From NCBI RefSeq assembly GCF_026000575.1, contig NZ_AP026910.1:1054001-1118000 (forward strand): a stretch of DNA of 64,000 nucleotides, given 5' to 3'. The notes under the pieces were generated by a model. It had not been told where the DNA came from. It saw nothing but the letters and a program-made list of their open reading frames with translations, and ran no database searches. Positions 1-9,342 of this stretch are shown piece by piece. This stretch comes from Rhodoluna sp. KAS3 (GTDB lineage Bacteria; Actinomycetota; Actinomycetes; Actinomycetales; Microbacteriaceae). Numbering within the stretch: the stretch's first letter is position 1; each line of letters begins with the position of its first letter. The translations under genes were made by a program, and so were the position numbers.

Positions 1-1118
1 TCACTCAAGACGTTGGTGTGAGTGATTCGGTTGCGACGTGAAATCTGGAAAATCGCGATTGAACCGGCAACCACCAAAACGGTGTCAGCCAAAAGGCCAA
101 CCGGGCCAGACAACACTAGGAGTGCAGAAAGAGCGCCGACACCACCAGCAGCAGGAAGGGTTAGCAACCAACCGGTCACAATGTGACCTGCCTTGGTCCA
201 ACGGATCTGACCACCCTTGCGACCTAGACCAGCACCCATCACACCACCAGAAGCCACCTGAGTGGTTGACAGCGCAAAACCGAGGTTGCTTGAAGCCAAA
301 ATTGTGGCTGCGGTTGAAACCTCTGATGCCAGACCCTGAGCCGGCTTGATCTCTGAAAGACCAGTTCCCATGGTCTTGATGATGCGCCATCCACCAGCGT
401 AGGTACCGGCTGCAATTGCAACGGCAGCACCGATGATTACCCACCACTCAACGTGATCACCGGTGGACTGTAGGCCAGCGGCTACTAGAACCAAAGTGAT
501 AACACCCATGGTCTTCTGCGCATCGTTGGTTCCGTGAGACAGTGCAACAAGTGATGAGGTGAAAACCTGACCAACCTTGAAGTTGGCACGACCGGTTCCA
601 ATGCCTGTGGCCTTGCGGGCCTCTTGCGAACGAGCGGTTAGGAAGTAAGCCACGCGGGTAGCCAAGAAAGCCGCCAAACCGGCAATCACCGGAGCGAATA
701 GCGATGGCAAGACCAGCTTTTCGAGCACGGCTGGGTAGTTGACAGCAGCAAAACCGCCGTAAACCAAAGCTGCACCGATGAGGCCACCGAAGAGAGCGTG
801 TGATGAAGATGAAGGAAGACCTAGCAACCAAGTGGTTAGGTTCCAAAGAATGGCGCCGGTCAGACCAGCGAAAACCATTTCAGGGCCGATGTTTACGCCC
901 TCGCTGATCAACGAAACCGAAATTGCCTTGGCAACAGCGGTTGACAGAAACGCACCGGCAAAGTTCATCAGCGCTGCAATTAGAACGGCAGTGCGAGGCT
1001 TGAGTGCACCAGTCGCAATAGCGGTGGCACTCGAGTTTGCGGTGTCGTGAAAACCGTTGGTGAAGTCAAAGAAAAGCGCAAGGCCAACAACGAGCCCTAC
1101 TACGAGTATTGGATCCAC
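1..1118 (-). CDS. pit: Inorganic phosphate transporter, PiT family (3' end outside window)
   Basis: Low-affinity inner-membrane phosphate (metal-phosphate) permease of the PiT family. The minus-strand frame opens with GTG at 1118 and runs off the left edge without a stop, so about 372 residues are visible. Near the N terminus is the family signature FDFTNGFHDTANS, and near residue 165 its inverted-repeat partner ALSHGTNDAQKTMG; these two motifs identify the family. The rest is a succession of hydrophobic segments rich in Gly/Ala. No good Shine-Dalgarno precedes the GTG, but the PiT N terminus aligns naturally with it. The downstream neighbour on this strand cannot be seen, and no PhoU-like gene is visible on the visible side. 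Confidence 0.93.
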   Translation of the reverse strand, partial: MDPILVVGLVVGLALFFDFTNGFHDTANSSATAIATGALKPRTAVLIAALMNFAGAFLSTAVAKAISVSLISEGVNIGPEMVFAGLTGAILWNLTTWLLGLPSSSSHALFGGLIGAALVYGGFAAVNYPAVLEKLVLPSLFAPVIAGLAAFLATRVAYFLTARSQEARKATGIGTGRANFKVGQVFTSSLVALSHGTNDAQKTMGVITLVLVAAGLQSTGDHVEWWVIIGAAVAIAAGTYAGGWRIIKTMGTGLSEIKPAQGLASEVSTAATILASSNLGFALSTTQVASGGVMGAGLGRKGGQIRWTKAGHIVTGWLLTLPAAGGVGALSALLVLSGPVGLLADTVLVVAGSIAIFQISRRNRITHTNVLS

Positions 1119-1221
1119 GGGATACTTTCTACTTAGTGACCGGGAGATTGACGCTTAGCAAACGGAAGCCAAACATCCTGTTTACCTTAGAAACTGAAGG
1201 TTAACGGAAGGTGAACAACGG

Positions 1222-2151
1222 CTACCTATTGAATACTGTAATACCCCAGCTGGCACCCCAGATTTGACCGGGTAACAGCCAAATCAGATCTTGCCCCGTG
1301 TTGAAAGAATTTGCCGCCGATGTCTGCGGCTCAATGGCAATGGCCTTGATTGTGCCGTCAGCAGCCGGGTAGTTATCTGGGCTAAAAATGCAGGTGTGCT
1401 TTAGCTCACTGGATTGCCAAAGGCCAACCACCGTACCATCGGGGGCTTCGAGGTAGGTGTGAGCCCTGGCGTCTTCATCAAATACCAAATCAGTGAACGA
1501 ATTATCTAGGTGAGTTTTACAGAGCGGGCGCCCTGCGGACAGATCAAAGTCGGTACCGGCTGTGGCGATTTTCTGCACCGGCAGCATGCGTTCATCGGTG
1601 AGCACCACCGATGCGGCTGTTGTTGTCAGAACCAAATCAGCAGTATCAAAGGGGCTAATTTGCAGGTACGGGTGGCTTCCGATAGCAAATGGCGCCTCTG
1701 ATGCCGACTGGTTTAGAGCCTCAAATTCAACGGCTATGCCGTCATCGGTGAGTGTGTAGGTGACCCGGATTTCTAGCTCGAAGGGGTAACCAGAAGCTGC
1801 AGGAAGCTTTCCCATTAGAACAATCGCATCCTCAGCCCTATGCATAACGTCATACTCGTAATCCAAGAGCAGTCCGTGATTAGACAATCGATTAATTGGA
1901 TCTGTGATGGGCAGTTGCTGCGGTCCAGTGCTGGACATCCAGCGCGCCTCATCCAGGCGATTGACCCACGGGGCCATGACCACTCCCTCGAGGAAAGCGG
2001 TGCGGGTGCGATTTGGGCCTGGAACCAAGAACTCACGGTCGTCGATTTGAAGTGAAACCAATGCCGCTGCGACACTCGAAATAACGGCAGAGAGTTCTCC
2101 GTTAGGGCTGGTTTTTTTGAGGCTAAACTGTACCCCAGAGGCAGATGGCAT
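1222..2151 (-). CDS. Aldose 1-epimerase family protein (GalM-like)
   Basis: Predicted cytoplasmic sugar mutarotase of 309 residues that would interconvert alpha and beta anomers of galactose or glucose. Visible family features are SNHGLL near residue 90, the catalytic-histidine segment IGSHPYLQ near 157-164, and a C-terminal IEPQTSAANSF segment holding the likely catalytic glutamate. It is divergent from galT with only 60 bp between the starts, so it probably feeds the Leloir pathway encoded next door. The substrate could be another hexose or a hexose-6-phosphate, because family members with this divergence vary. Confidence 0.85.
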   Translation of the reverse strand: MPSASGVQFSLKKTSPNGELSAVISSVAAALVSLQIDDREFLVPGPNRTRTAFLEGVVMAPWVNRLDEARWMSSTGPQQLPITDPINRLSNHGLLLDYEYDVMHRAEDAIVLMGKLPAASGYPFELEIRVTYTLTDDGIAVEFEALNQSASEAPFAIGSHPYLQISPFDTADLVLTTTAASVVLTDERMLPVQKIATAGTDFDLSAGRPLCKTHLDNSFTDLVFDEDARAHTYLEAPDGTVVGLWQSSELKHTCIFSPDNYPAADGTIKAIAIEPQTSAANSFNTGQDLIWLLPGQIWGASWGITVFNR

Positions 2152-2211
2152 GCCTCTAGCCTAGCCAGCAAGCTGGGTCTATCTGCAGATAAAACTTTAG
2201 GAAAAGGGCGC

Positions 2212-3306
2212 ATGACCAGCTCAAGAAAGCTTTCAACCAAACTGGCTGACGGCCGTGACCTTTTTTACTTCGATGATGCCGGCTCCACGCTGCCTGCTGA
2301 TCGCCGTCCAGACTCTCGTGAACTCGGCGAGCGCCCAGCGGTTGCCCAGATGCGACTGGATTCGCTAACCGGCGAATGGATCTCAGTTGCCGCTGCAAGA
2401 CACAACCGAGCATTCTTGCCACCAGCTAACCAGTGCCCACTGTGCCCAACTACCGAGAGCAATAAATCGGAACTGCCTGACAACTTTGATGTTGCGGTTT
2501 TTGAAAACAAGAGTCCCTCTTTTGGTCCTTCACTACTTGAGGTTGACGACCCAAACTATTCAGTCATCGAAAACCTCGAACTTGGCAGCACCCGCGATTC
2601 AATTGGCCGCTGTGAAGTTGTAGTTTTCAGCCCGGAGCACCTTGGTTCACTTGGCCAGATGCCAGTTTCTAGAGTGCGAACCGTAATTGATGCCTGGACC
2701 GATCGCACCGCCGAACTCAAGTCCCTACCGGGTGTTCGTCAGGTGTTCCCGTTTGAAAACCGCGGCCAAGAAATTGGTGTGACGCTCCACCACCCTCACG
2801 GACAGATTTACTCATACCCTTACGTGACACCGCGCACGCGCAAAGTTCTTGACTCAATCAAGGCCTACGGACCAGATCTGTTTGCCGACACCCTGGCGTT
2901 TGAACAGAATAGCGAGCGAGTGGTGATTGCAGGATCACACTTCACCGCCTACGTGCCTTTCGCAGCACGCTGGCCGATTGAGATTCACCTGCTACCTCAC
3001 CGCCATGTCAATGACTTCACCGGCTTGACCGATGAAGAACGCGACGAACTAGCTGTAATTTATTCACGTTTGCTTCGAGCCCTCGACCGCATCTATGACA
3101 CTCCAACTCCATACATTGCGGCTTGGCACCAGGCTCCATCTGTACCTGGCGGAGAAAACGTCAGACTGCAGCTTCAAATCACCTCACCGCGCCGCGCAGA
3201 AGACAAGCTCAAGTACTTGGCTGGCTCTGAGAGCGCAATGGGCGCATTTATTGCGGACTTCCCGCCAGAAGTATCAGCCGAGCTAATTAGGGGCGCACTT
3301 AAGTGA
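2212..3306 (+). CDS. galT: Galactose-1-phosphate uridylyltransferase
   Basis: Second step of the Leloir pathway: exchanges UMP between UDP-glucose and galactose-1-phosphate in the cytoplasm. The 364-residue protein has the Zn-binding pair CPLC (residues 75 and 78) and the active-site motif HPHGQI (194-199), whose central histidine is the nucleotidylated residue in this HIT-superfamily enzyme. The start ATG follows an AGGAAAAGGGCG Shine-Dalgarno stretch. It overlaps galK by four bases (GTGA), so the two are translationally coupled. No galE is visible in the window; the epimerase must be elsewhere. Confidence 0.96.
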   Translation: MTSSRKLSTKLADGRDLFYFDDAGSTLPADRRPDSRELGERPAVAQMRLDSLTGEWISVAAARHNRAFLPPANQCPLCPTTESNKSELPDNFDVAVFENKSPSFGPSLLEVDDPNYSVIENLELGSTRDSIGRCEVVVFSPEHLGSLGQMPVSRVRTVIDAWTDRTAELKSLPGVRQVFPFENRGQEIGVTLHHPHGQIYSYPYVTPRTRKVLDSIKAYGPDLFADTLAFEQNSERVVIAGSHFTAYVPFAARWPIEIHLLPHRHVNDFTGLTDEERDELAVIYSRLLRALDRIYDTPTPYIAAWHQAPSVPGGENVRLQLQITSPRRAEDKLKYLAGSESAMGAFIADFPPEVSAELIRGALK

Positions 3307-4460
3307 CCAACGAACTTGTTTCAAAAACATCGATGGGCTTTACCGAGCTTTATGGCTACCAGCCGACTGGCGTTTGGTCAGCACCTGGGCGAGTAAACCT
3401 CATCGGTGAGCACACCGATTACAACGAGGGCTTTGTCTTTCCGTTTGCCATCAACCGCCGCACATTTGCGGCAATTGCTCTGCGTGATGACAACCTAGTG
3501 CGCGTCTCATCCAGCTTTTCACCGGTGATTCATGAAACCGACGTAACCAACATCACCAAAACCGATGACAACGATTGGGCCGCCTACCCATTCGGTGTGG
3601 CTTGGTCGATCCAGCAGTTGTCGAAGGTAACTGCCACCGGTTTTGATTGCTACATCGAGTCTGATGTTCCAGTTGGTGCCGGCCTGTCTTCATCAGCTGC
3701 GATTGAATGTGCAGTTTCTTTGGCCCTCAATGACTTGTGGAATGCTGGTTTGGACCGCCGGGCGTTGGCTCGCGCCGGACAGATGGGCGAGAACGAAATT
3801 GTTGGCGCACCTACCGGAATCATGGACCAGTCAGCATCACTTCTCGGTGAAACCGACCACGGAGTGTTTCTGGACTGCCGCAGCCTAGAAGCAAAGCCGA
3901 TTGCCCTTGGATTTGCTGAAGCCGGACTTGAGCTTCTGATTATCGACACCAAGGTGGCTCACCGCTTGGTCGATGGCGGGTACGCGGCTCGACGCGCAGC
4001 CTGCGAGGCTGGCGCTGCAGCCATGGGCGTAAAAAGCCTGCGTGAACTTAGCGCCGATGATCTGGCCAAGGCCAAAGAGCTTCTCGACGACGTGACTTTC
4101 CGCCGAGTACGCCACGTAGTGACCGAGAATCAGCGCGTTCTAGACACAATCGACACTCTTGCCAAGCAGGGGCCACGAGCTGTTGGCGAGCTGTTGCACG
4201 CTTCACACGTTTCGCTGCGCGATGACTTCGAAGTTTCGGTAGACGAGCTAGATACAGCCGTTGAGATTGCCATGCGGCACGGCGCCATCGGTGCTCGAAT
4301 GACCGGCGGCGGTTTCGGCGGTGCAGCAATTGCGCTAACCCCGGTTGAGCTAATCAGCGAGGTAACCCTTTCGGTCATCGCCGAGTTTGAAGCCTTGGGC
4401 TACGCCAAGCCAGACATTTTTGCCGTATCACCGGCACCTGGAGCCATTCGCGAAATTTAG
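3303..4460 (+). CDS. galK: Galactokinase
   Basis: GHMP-family kinase that phosphorylates galactose at C1 with ATP, first step of the Leloir pathway. The 385 residues show the galactokinase signature GEHTDYNEG (35-43), the GHMP ATP-binding loop VPVGAGLSSSAA (122-133) and the C-terminal glycine-rich RMTGGGFGGAAI. The start is GTG, overlapping the galT stop as GTGA. The stop codon overlaps the stop of the convergent gabD by four bases, so galT-galK forms a complete two-gene unit with no room for a terminator between it and gabD. Confidence 0.97.
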   Translation: MTNELVSKTSMGFTELYGYQPTGVWSAPGRVNLIGEHTDYNEGFVFPFAINRRTFAAIALRDDNLVRVSSSFSPVIHETDVTNITKTDDNDWAAYPFGVAWSIQQLSKVTATGFDCYIESDVPVGAGLSSSAAIECAVSLALNDLWNAGLDRRALARAGQMGENEIVGAPTGIMDQSASLLGETDHGVFLDCRSLEAKPIALGFAEAGLELLIIDTKVAHRLVDGGYAARRAACEAGAAAMGVKSLRELSADDLAKAKELLDDVTFRRVRHVVTENQRVLDTIDTLAKQGPRAVGELLHASHVSLRDDFEVSVDELDTAVEIAMRHGAIGARMTGGGFGGAAIALTPVELISEVTLSVIAEFEALGYAKPDIFAVSPAPGAIREI

Positions 4461-5926
4461 AGGAATGGATCTGGAGTCATTACGTACTTAGTCTCTAGGT
4501 ACTCTTGAATTCCCTCAAGACCACCCTCACGGCCGGTTCCTGACTCTTTTACGCCACCGAATGGTGCTGCTGCGTTAGAGACCAAACCGGTGTTGAGACC
4601 AGTCATTCCTGTGTCAAGCGACTCAACCAAACGCAAGCCCCGCTTTAGGTCTTGGGTGAAGGCGTAGCTGATCAAACCGTATTCGGTGTCGTTGGCCAGC
4701 GCTACAGCCTCGTCTTCAGTTTTGAAGCGCACGATTGGTGCCACTGGGCCAAAGATTTCTTCTTTCAAAATCGTCGAGCCAGGCTGAACGTTATCTATAA
4801 CGGTAGGGGTAAAGAAATATCCGTCACCGGCAACCGACTGACCACCGGTAATCACCTGGCCACCCTCACGAACAGTGGCCTCAACTAGGCGCTCCATGTT
4901 TGCCCGCGCCCGCTGATCAATAACCGGACCACAGGTGGTGTCAGCATCGAGACCGCGGCCAAGCTGCAGTTGGCCCATGCGAGCCGCAAACCGGTGAGCA
5001 AATTCTTCTGCAACAGATTCGTGAACAATAAAGCGGTTGGCTGCGGTGCAGGCCTGGCCGATATTGCGCATCTTGGCCAACATTGCGCCGTTGACCGCAG
5101 AATCCAGATCAGCGTCGGCAAAGACCAGAAACGGCGCGTTGCCACCAAGCTCCATGGATGTCCGAAGCACCCGCTCGGCAGACTGTTCCAGCAACTTTCG
5201 ACCCACAGCTGTAGAACCGGTGAAGGTGATTTTGCGCAGTCGGCGGTCGGAGATTATCGGTGCTGAAGTAGCTGCCGAAGTGGAGGTGGTGATTACGTTG
5301 ATGACGCCGGCTGGCACCCCTGCTTCTTCAAAGGTCTTGACCAAAAGCAGTGTGGTCAGCGGGGTTAGTTCGGCCGGCTTAACAACGATGGTGCAACCCG
5401 CGGCCAAAGCCGGACCGATTTTGCGCGTTGCCATTGCCAGCGGAAAGTTCCACGGCGTGATTGCGAATGCCGGGCCAACCGGTCGCTTAGCGACCAGCAT
5501 GCGACCGGTTCCTTCAGGAGAAGAGCCGTATCGGCCAGTAATGCGAACAGCCTCTTCGCTGAACCAGCGCAAAAACTCGTTACCGTAAGTCACCTCGCCG
5601 CGCGCCTCGGCAATAGGCTTTCCCATTTCGAGTGAAATCAGCATGGCAAACTCTTCGGCTCGCTCACGAACCAGATCAAAAGTTCGGCGCAAGATCTCGG
5701 CCCGCTCACGTGGCGCTGTCTTGGCCCACTTAGCCTGAGCTGCGTCGGCGGCGGCAAGCGCCGCGAGTCCGTCTTGAGCATTAGCATTGGCTATTTCAAG
5801 TAGCACTTTGCCGGTAGCAGGGTCTTCAACTTCGATGGCGTTGTCGCCGCGCCCCTCGACCCACTGCCCATCAATGTATAGCCCAGTTGGGACTTTAGCG
5901 AGTAGTTCTGCTTCAGATAGCGTCAT
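4457..5926 (-). CDS. gabD: Succinate-semialdehyde dehydrogenase, NAD(P)-dependent
   Basis: Aldehyde dehydrogenase superfamily enzyme, most like GabD, oxidising succinate semialdehyde to succinate. Visible features are the N-terminal ALDH fold, TPWNFPLAM, the catalytic glutamate in MELGGNAP and the catalytic cysteine in GQACTAAN. I place the start at ATG 5926 (489 residues): it has an AAGGAAAAGC ribosome-binding site and begins 20 bp after the preceding gene's stop, whereas an in-frame upstream ATG at 5974 would overlap that gene. No GABA transaminase is adjacent, so the substrate aldehyde is inferred from family resemblance only. Confidence 0.9.
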   Translation of the reverse strand: MTLSEAELLAKVPTGLYIDGQWVEGRGDNAIEVEDPATGKVLLEIANANAQDGLAALAAADAAQAKWAKTAPRERAEILRRTFDLVRERAEEFAMLISLEMGKPIAEARGEVTYGNEFLRWFSEEAVRITGRYGSSPEGTGRMLVAKRPVGPAFAITPWNFPLAMATRKIGPALAAGCTIVVKPAELTPLTTLLLVKTFEEAGVPAGVINVITTSTSAATSAPIISDRRLRKITFTGSTAVGRKLLEQSAERVLRTSMELGGNAPFLVFADADLDSAVNGAMLAKMRNIGQACTAANRFIVHESVAEEFAHRFAARMGQLQLGRGLDADTTCGPVIDQRARANMERLVEATVREGGQVITGGQSVAGDGYFFTPTVIDNVQPGSTILKEEIFGPVAPIVRFKTEDEAVALANDTEYGLISYAFTQDLKRGLRLVESLDTGMTGLNTGLVSNAAAPFGGVKESGTGREGGLEGIQEYLETKYVMTPDPFL

Positions 5927-5946
5927 TGCTTTTCCTTCTTCTTCAA

Positions 5947-7323
5947 CTACTCGTTCGAGAGTTGATCTCCGCATCGATAAAAACCTGTAACTAAGTCGTC
6001 GATGGCCTTTTTGGCCTCTGAGGTTACGTTACCCAGAGCGTAGACCGCGAAGGTCAGGCTGGTGCCATCTTTGGCATCGATAAATCCTGCGAGCGTGTAG
6101 CCGCGCTTAATCCATCCGGTTTTGGCATGAACCTTGCCGATGGCATCAGAGTTTTCACCCTTGAAGCGGCTCGCGAGTGATCCCGATTCTCCGGACACCG
6201 GTAGCGACTGATTGATTAGCGAGAAAACACCCTCACCCTTTTGGACAAAGAGCATTAGATCAGCGATGTATTTTGGTGAAACAGAGTTTAAGTCGCTAAG
6301 ACCGGATCCGTCTCTAAAAGTCATGCTCGTAGCATCAAGCTCGGTGCCCGCGAGGGCCTTTTTAAAGGCGGTGTTAATTGACGAGAATGAGCCGTCAAAA
6401 CCTAGGTCCAATGACACTAGTCGAGCCAGCGCCTCAGCCTGGGTATTGTCCGAAACCTGCAGCATGTGGGTAATCCACTTACTAATTGGCTGCGATGAAA
6501 CCTTGGCAATTTGCGTGGCACCTGCGGTCATCGCGCCTTCAACAACAGTGGCGCCAGTTGCCGCGCTGCCTAGTGCTTGCTTGAAGTACTTTCCGGCGTT
6601 AGCAACCGGCTTGGCGCTGCGCCAAGAAGTTTCGGCTGCCGGGTTTGAGCGGTCACCGTCTACCTGTAACGCGGTTACCTCAGACATGTAGCCCTCAGTT
6701 TGTTCGCTGCGCTCCCAGCTGGAATCCCACTTGGGACCGGTGAAGAGGGTGGAGTCAAGGATGATTTTGGTGATTGGCACTCCGGCCATTTTTTGCTTCA
6801 CAGCCACAGCCAGTGTCGAAAGCTTTGGCGCATCGCGATAAACAGACTGCGAGCCAGCTGCTGTGCGGGACAAAGTTACATCACCGCCACCCACCAAAAT
6901 AATGGTTCCAGGGTCGGTTGCATCTTGATAAACCCGGGTTTCAACACGATAGTTTGGCCCAAGGGTCAAAAGCGCTGCAGCGGCGGTTACGGTTTTCATC
7001 ACCGATGCTGTTGCCGCCGGAGTGTCTCCGTTGCGGTCAAAAAGAACTTCTTTGGTTTCGGCATTCAAAACTGTTGCCGAGAGCGTTGCTAGCCGAGGAT
7101 CGGCCGCCAACTCAGCCACTGAACAGGCACGAACATCACTTGGCGACGGGCTAGGGCTGGCTGAAGCAGAGGTCGAAACTGTTGGAGTGCTGCTTGCGGT
7201 TGGTTGGGCACCGAAACCAGTAAAGGTAAAGCCGCCGATGATTATTGCCAAAACACCAACTCCGGCGCCAGCACCGATTAGAGCCTGCTTTAGATAAGGG
7301 AAGCCGCCCTTTGAATCTGCCAA
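5947..7323 (-). CDS. dacB: D-alanyl-D-alanine carboxypeptidase/endopeptidase, PBP4 (DacB) type, copy 1
   Basis: Peptidase S13 family penicillin-binding protein that trims or cleaves peptidoglycan peptides outside the membrane. It has an N-terminal membrane anchor (about residues 13-36), a Ser/Thr/Pro-rich linker (42-62), and the three catalytic motifs SVMK (107-110), SDN (291-293) and KTG (401-403). 458 residues is normal for actinobacterial members. It is followed after 20 bp by gabD on the same strand, and its start faces the divergent CopC-like gene at 7359 across 35 bp. A second paralogue lies at 7951-9315. Confidence 0.93.
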   Translation of the reverse strand: MADSKGGFPYLKQALIGAGAGVGVLAIIIGGFTFTGFGAQPTASSTPTVSTSASASPSPSPSDVRACSVAELAADPRLATLSATVLNAETKEVLFDRNGDTPAATASVMKTVTAAAALLTLGPNYRVETRVYQDATDPGTIILVGGGDVTLSRTAAGSQSVYRDAPKLSTLAVAVKQKMAGVPITKIILDSTLFTGPKWDSSWERSEQTEGYMSEVTALQVDGDRSNPAAETSWRSAKPVANAGKYFKQALGSAATGATVVEGAMTAGATQIAKVSSQPISKWITHMLQVSDNTQAEALARLVSLDLGFDGSFSSINTAFKKALAGTELDATSMTFRDGSGLSDLNSVSPKYIADLMLFVQKGEGVFSLINQSLPVSGESGSLASRFKGENSDAIGKVHAKTGWIKRGYTLAGFIDAKDGTSLTFAVYALGNVTSEAKKAIDDLVTGFYRCGDQLSNE

Positions 7324-7358
7324 TTATTCTCCAAAAAATCGTTCAGTACACTTCTAGT

Positions 7359-7946
7359 ATGAACCGTCTTTCGAAGTTTTTTACCGCGCTTGCCCTAACA
7401 GTCGTGACCATTTTTGGCACTCAATTGGTGGCAAATGCACACACCGATGAACTGGTCACCTATCCTGAGGCGGACTCAATTGTCGACGGCGGGTACATCC
7501 CGATTGAAATGACCTTTGCAGAGCCACTCATGATCATGGAAGACGGCTCTGGACACGAGATTGCCGTTACCGACCCAAACGGTGATGTCGTCACGCTTCA
7601 GTGTGCAATTCGCACCGGTGTTGACTCGATGACCACCACCATTGCCAGCAACGTGGAGGGCCAGCACACTGTGGCCTGGCGCTCAGTATCAGAGGACGGC
7701 CACCCGGTTTCTGGCAGCTTTGCTTTTCAAGTACGTGCGGTGCCAGATTTTGAGGTGCCAGCAAACACCAATCTGATGTGTCCAGAGGGTGAACCGACTG
7801 ATGTGGATGACCCATCGGTTATTAGCCAAGCGGATGACGCTGAAGTAGACGGCCTAGCTGGTTTTCTTACCGTATTAGCAATTGCCCTACCGCTGGTGGC
7901 AATCCTGGGCATCATCGTGGTTTTGATTCGCCGCAAGAAGGCCTAG
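7359..7946 (+). CDS. CopC-domain exported protein with C-terminal membrane anchor
   Basis: 195-residue protein with a signal peptide ending near NAHTDE, a CopC/YobA-type beta domain, and a C-terminal membrane helix followed by RRKKA. The domain carries the family hallmark SEDGHPVSGSFAF. CopC proteins bind copper through the mature N-terminal histidine; here the mature protein could begin at the histidine of AHTDEL, though the cleavage site is a guess. The frame is open further upstream to 7245, but ATG 7359 directly precedes a canonical signal peptide and lies outside the divergent gene. No CopD partner is adjacent; it sits between two PBP4 paralogues instead. Confidence 0.85.
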   Translation: MNRLSKFFTALALTVVTIFGTQLVANAHTDELVTYPEADSIVDGGYIPIEMTFAEPLMIMEDGSGHEIAVTDPNGDVVTLQCAIRTGVDSMTTTIASNVEGQHTVAWRSVSEDGHPVSGSFAFQVRAVPDFEVPANTNLMCPEGEPTDVDDPSVISQADDAEVDGLAGFLTVLAIALPLVAILGIIVVLIRRKKA

Positions 7947-7950
7947 TCCG

Positions 7951-9315
7951 CTATTCGGTTAGGTTTGCACCGCAGGTGTAAAACCTGGTTGCCAACGTAT
8001 CTATGGCTCCGCGAGTGGCTCCGTTGACGTACTTGCCGTCTGCGGTTCTGGCAAAAATTGAGTAGGCCAATCGCGAACCATCGGCTGCGTCAATCACACC
8101 AGCCAGACTGTAAAGCCCTGGGATAAATCCGGTTTTACCCTTTACGGCGCCGCGTGCGCTGACGTTCTTGCCGGTGAATCGGTATGCCAAGCCACCCTTT
8201 ACGCCCGCAACCGGAAGGTAACTCTCCAGTGGTGCAAGAGTTGGATTACCCTTGGCAACGCTGACCATCAACTCAGTAATGAGCTTGGGCGTAACTCGGT
8301 TTGCTTGCGCCAAGCCCGAGCCATCTTTCATGATCAACTTCGATGAATCAATGCCGAGGTCGGTAAGCATCTCTTTGACCATCGGCTCGATCGAGGCAAA
8401 CGAGGCCGGGCGCCCAGTAGCTTTTGCAGCGTGACGAGCGATGAATTCGGTTTCGGTGTTGTCTGAAACCACAGTGGCGTGATCCAACCAGGTGGTAATC
8501 GGTTGACTAGCAATCGAAGTCAGGAGCACTGCACCGGCAGGAGTTTTACCTTCAACGAGTTTGGCTTTCTTAGCCAGACCCCCTAGTGCGGTTTTGAACA
8601 GGCTTCCGGTTCGACCAATCGGGTCAGTGCTTCGATATCCGCTGTAATCGGTTTTCGAAAGATCAGGACTAGCGCGGTCGGCATCGGTCTGAAGAGCAGT
8701 AATTTTTGAGATGTATCCGTTGGTGCGGTCCGAGGGTTTCCATGCTGGGTTGTAGCTTGGCCCCGAGAAGAAACTGCTGTCCAAAATTATCTTGCTGATC
8801 GGCACCTCGGCTGTCCAATTGCTATAGACCTTATTTGCCAGCGTGAACATTCGGGTGGCTCGTTCGTAGGTCGTAAACCCATCCTTGGTCACCTGACTCA
8901 AAGTGTGGTCTCCCCCGCCCTTGAGCACAATTGTGCCGGGCTCGCCGGGTACCGTAAACACTTTGGTGGTTGCTTTGTAGTCCGTCGGCAAATAGGTCAG
9001 TGCCGCCGAAACGCTCAGTACTTTTAACACCGATGCCGATGGCGTTTGATAGGTTCCCCGCTCGTTGATCAAGACCTCGCCGGTTTCAACGTTCACAACG
9101 TATGCGTACAGCTTTGCTAGATCTGGGTTAGCCATCGCGGTATTGGCCGAACAGGGCTGAGCCGTTGCCGAAGCCGAAGGAGTTGGCGTTGCGGTTGGCG
9201 AGGCACTTGGGCTTGGCGATGCCTCATCAACGGCCGCAGCCGGCCCCGCCACGGCAGCCAGAACTAGGGCCGCTGAGACAGTGACCCCTGCTATTGCTCT
9301 GCTGAACTTAACCAT
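7951..9315 (-). CDS. D-alanyl-D-alanine carboxypeptidase/endopeptidase, PBP4 (DacB) type, copy 2
   Basis: Second peptidase S13 protein, 454 residues. It begins with a cleavable-looking signal peptide (to about residue 29), then a Ser/Pro/Thr-rich linker (31-52), and keeps all catalytic motifs: SVLK (95-98), SDN (284-286) and KTG (394-396). It shares architecture and many short segments with the copy at 5947-7323 (for example GGGD, KIILDS and RDGSGL/KDGSGL), so the two look like an old tandem duplication now separated by the CopC-like gene. Unlike copy 1, the N terminus looks secreted rather than anchored. It converges on the CopC gene, with 4 bp between the stops. Confidence 0.93.
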   Translation of the reverse strand: MVKFSRAIAGVTVSAALVLAAVAGPAAAVDEASPSPSASPTATPTPSASATAQPCSANTAMANPDLAKLYAYVVNVETGEVLINERGTYQTPSASVLKVLSVSAALTYLPTDYKATTKVFTVPGEPGTIVLKGGGDHTLSQVTKDGFTTYERATRMFTLANKVYSNWTAEVPISKIILDSSFFSGPSYNPAWKPSDRTNGYISKITALQTDADRASPDLSKTDYSGYRSTDPIGRTGSLFKTALGGLAKKAKLVEGKTPAGAVLLTSIASQPITTWLDHATVVSDNTETEFIARHAAKATGRPASFASIEPMVKEMLTDLGIDSSKLIMKDGSGLAQANRVTPKLITELMVSVAKGNPTLAPLESYLPVAGVKGGLAYRFTGKNVSARGAVKGKTGFIPGLYSLAGVIDAADGSRLAYSIFARTADGKYVNGATRGAIDTLATRFYTCGANLTE

Positions 9316-9342
9316 TTGGTTCCAGTTTGCCCAACCACAAGC

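Noticed and set aside
5037-5588. 183-residue plus-strand open frame
   Set aside because: Antisense to gabD with no start signal; gabD is unambiguous.
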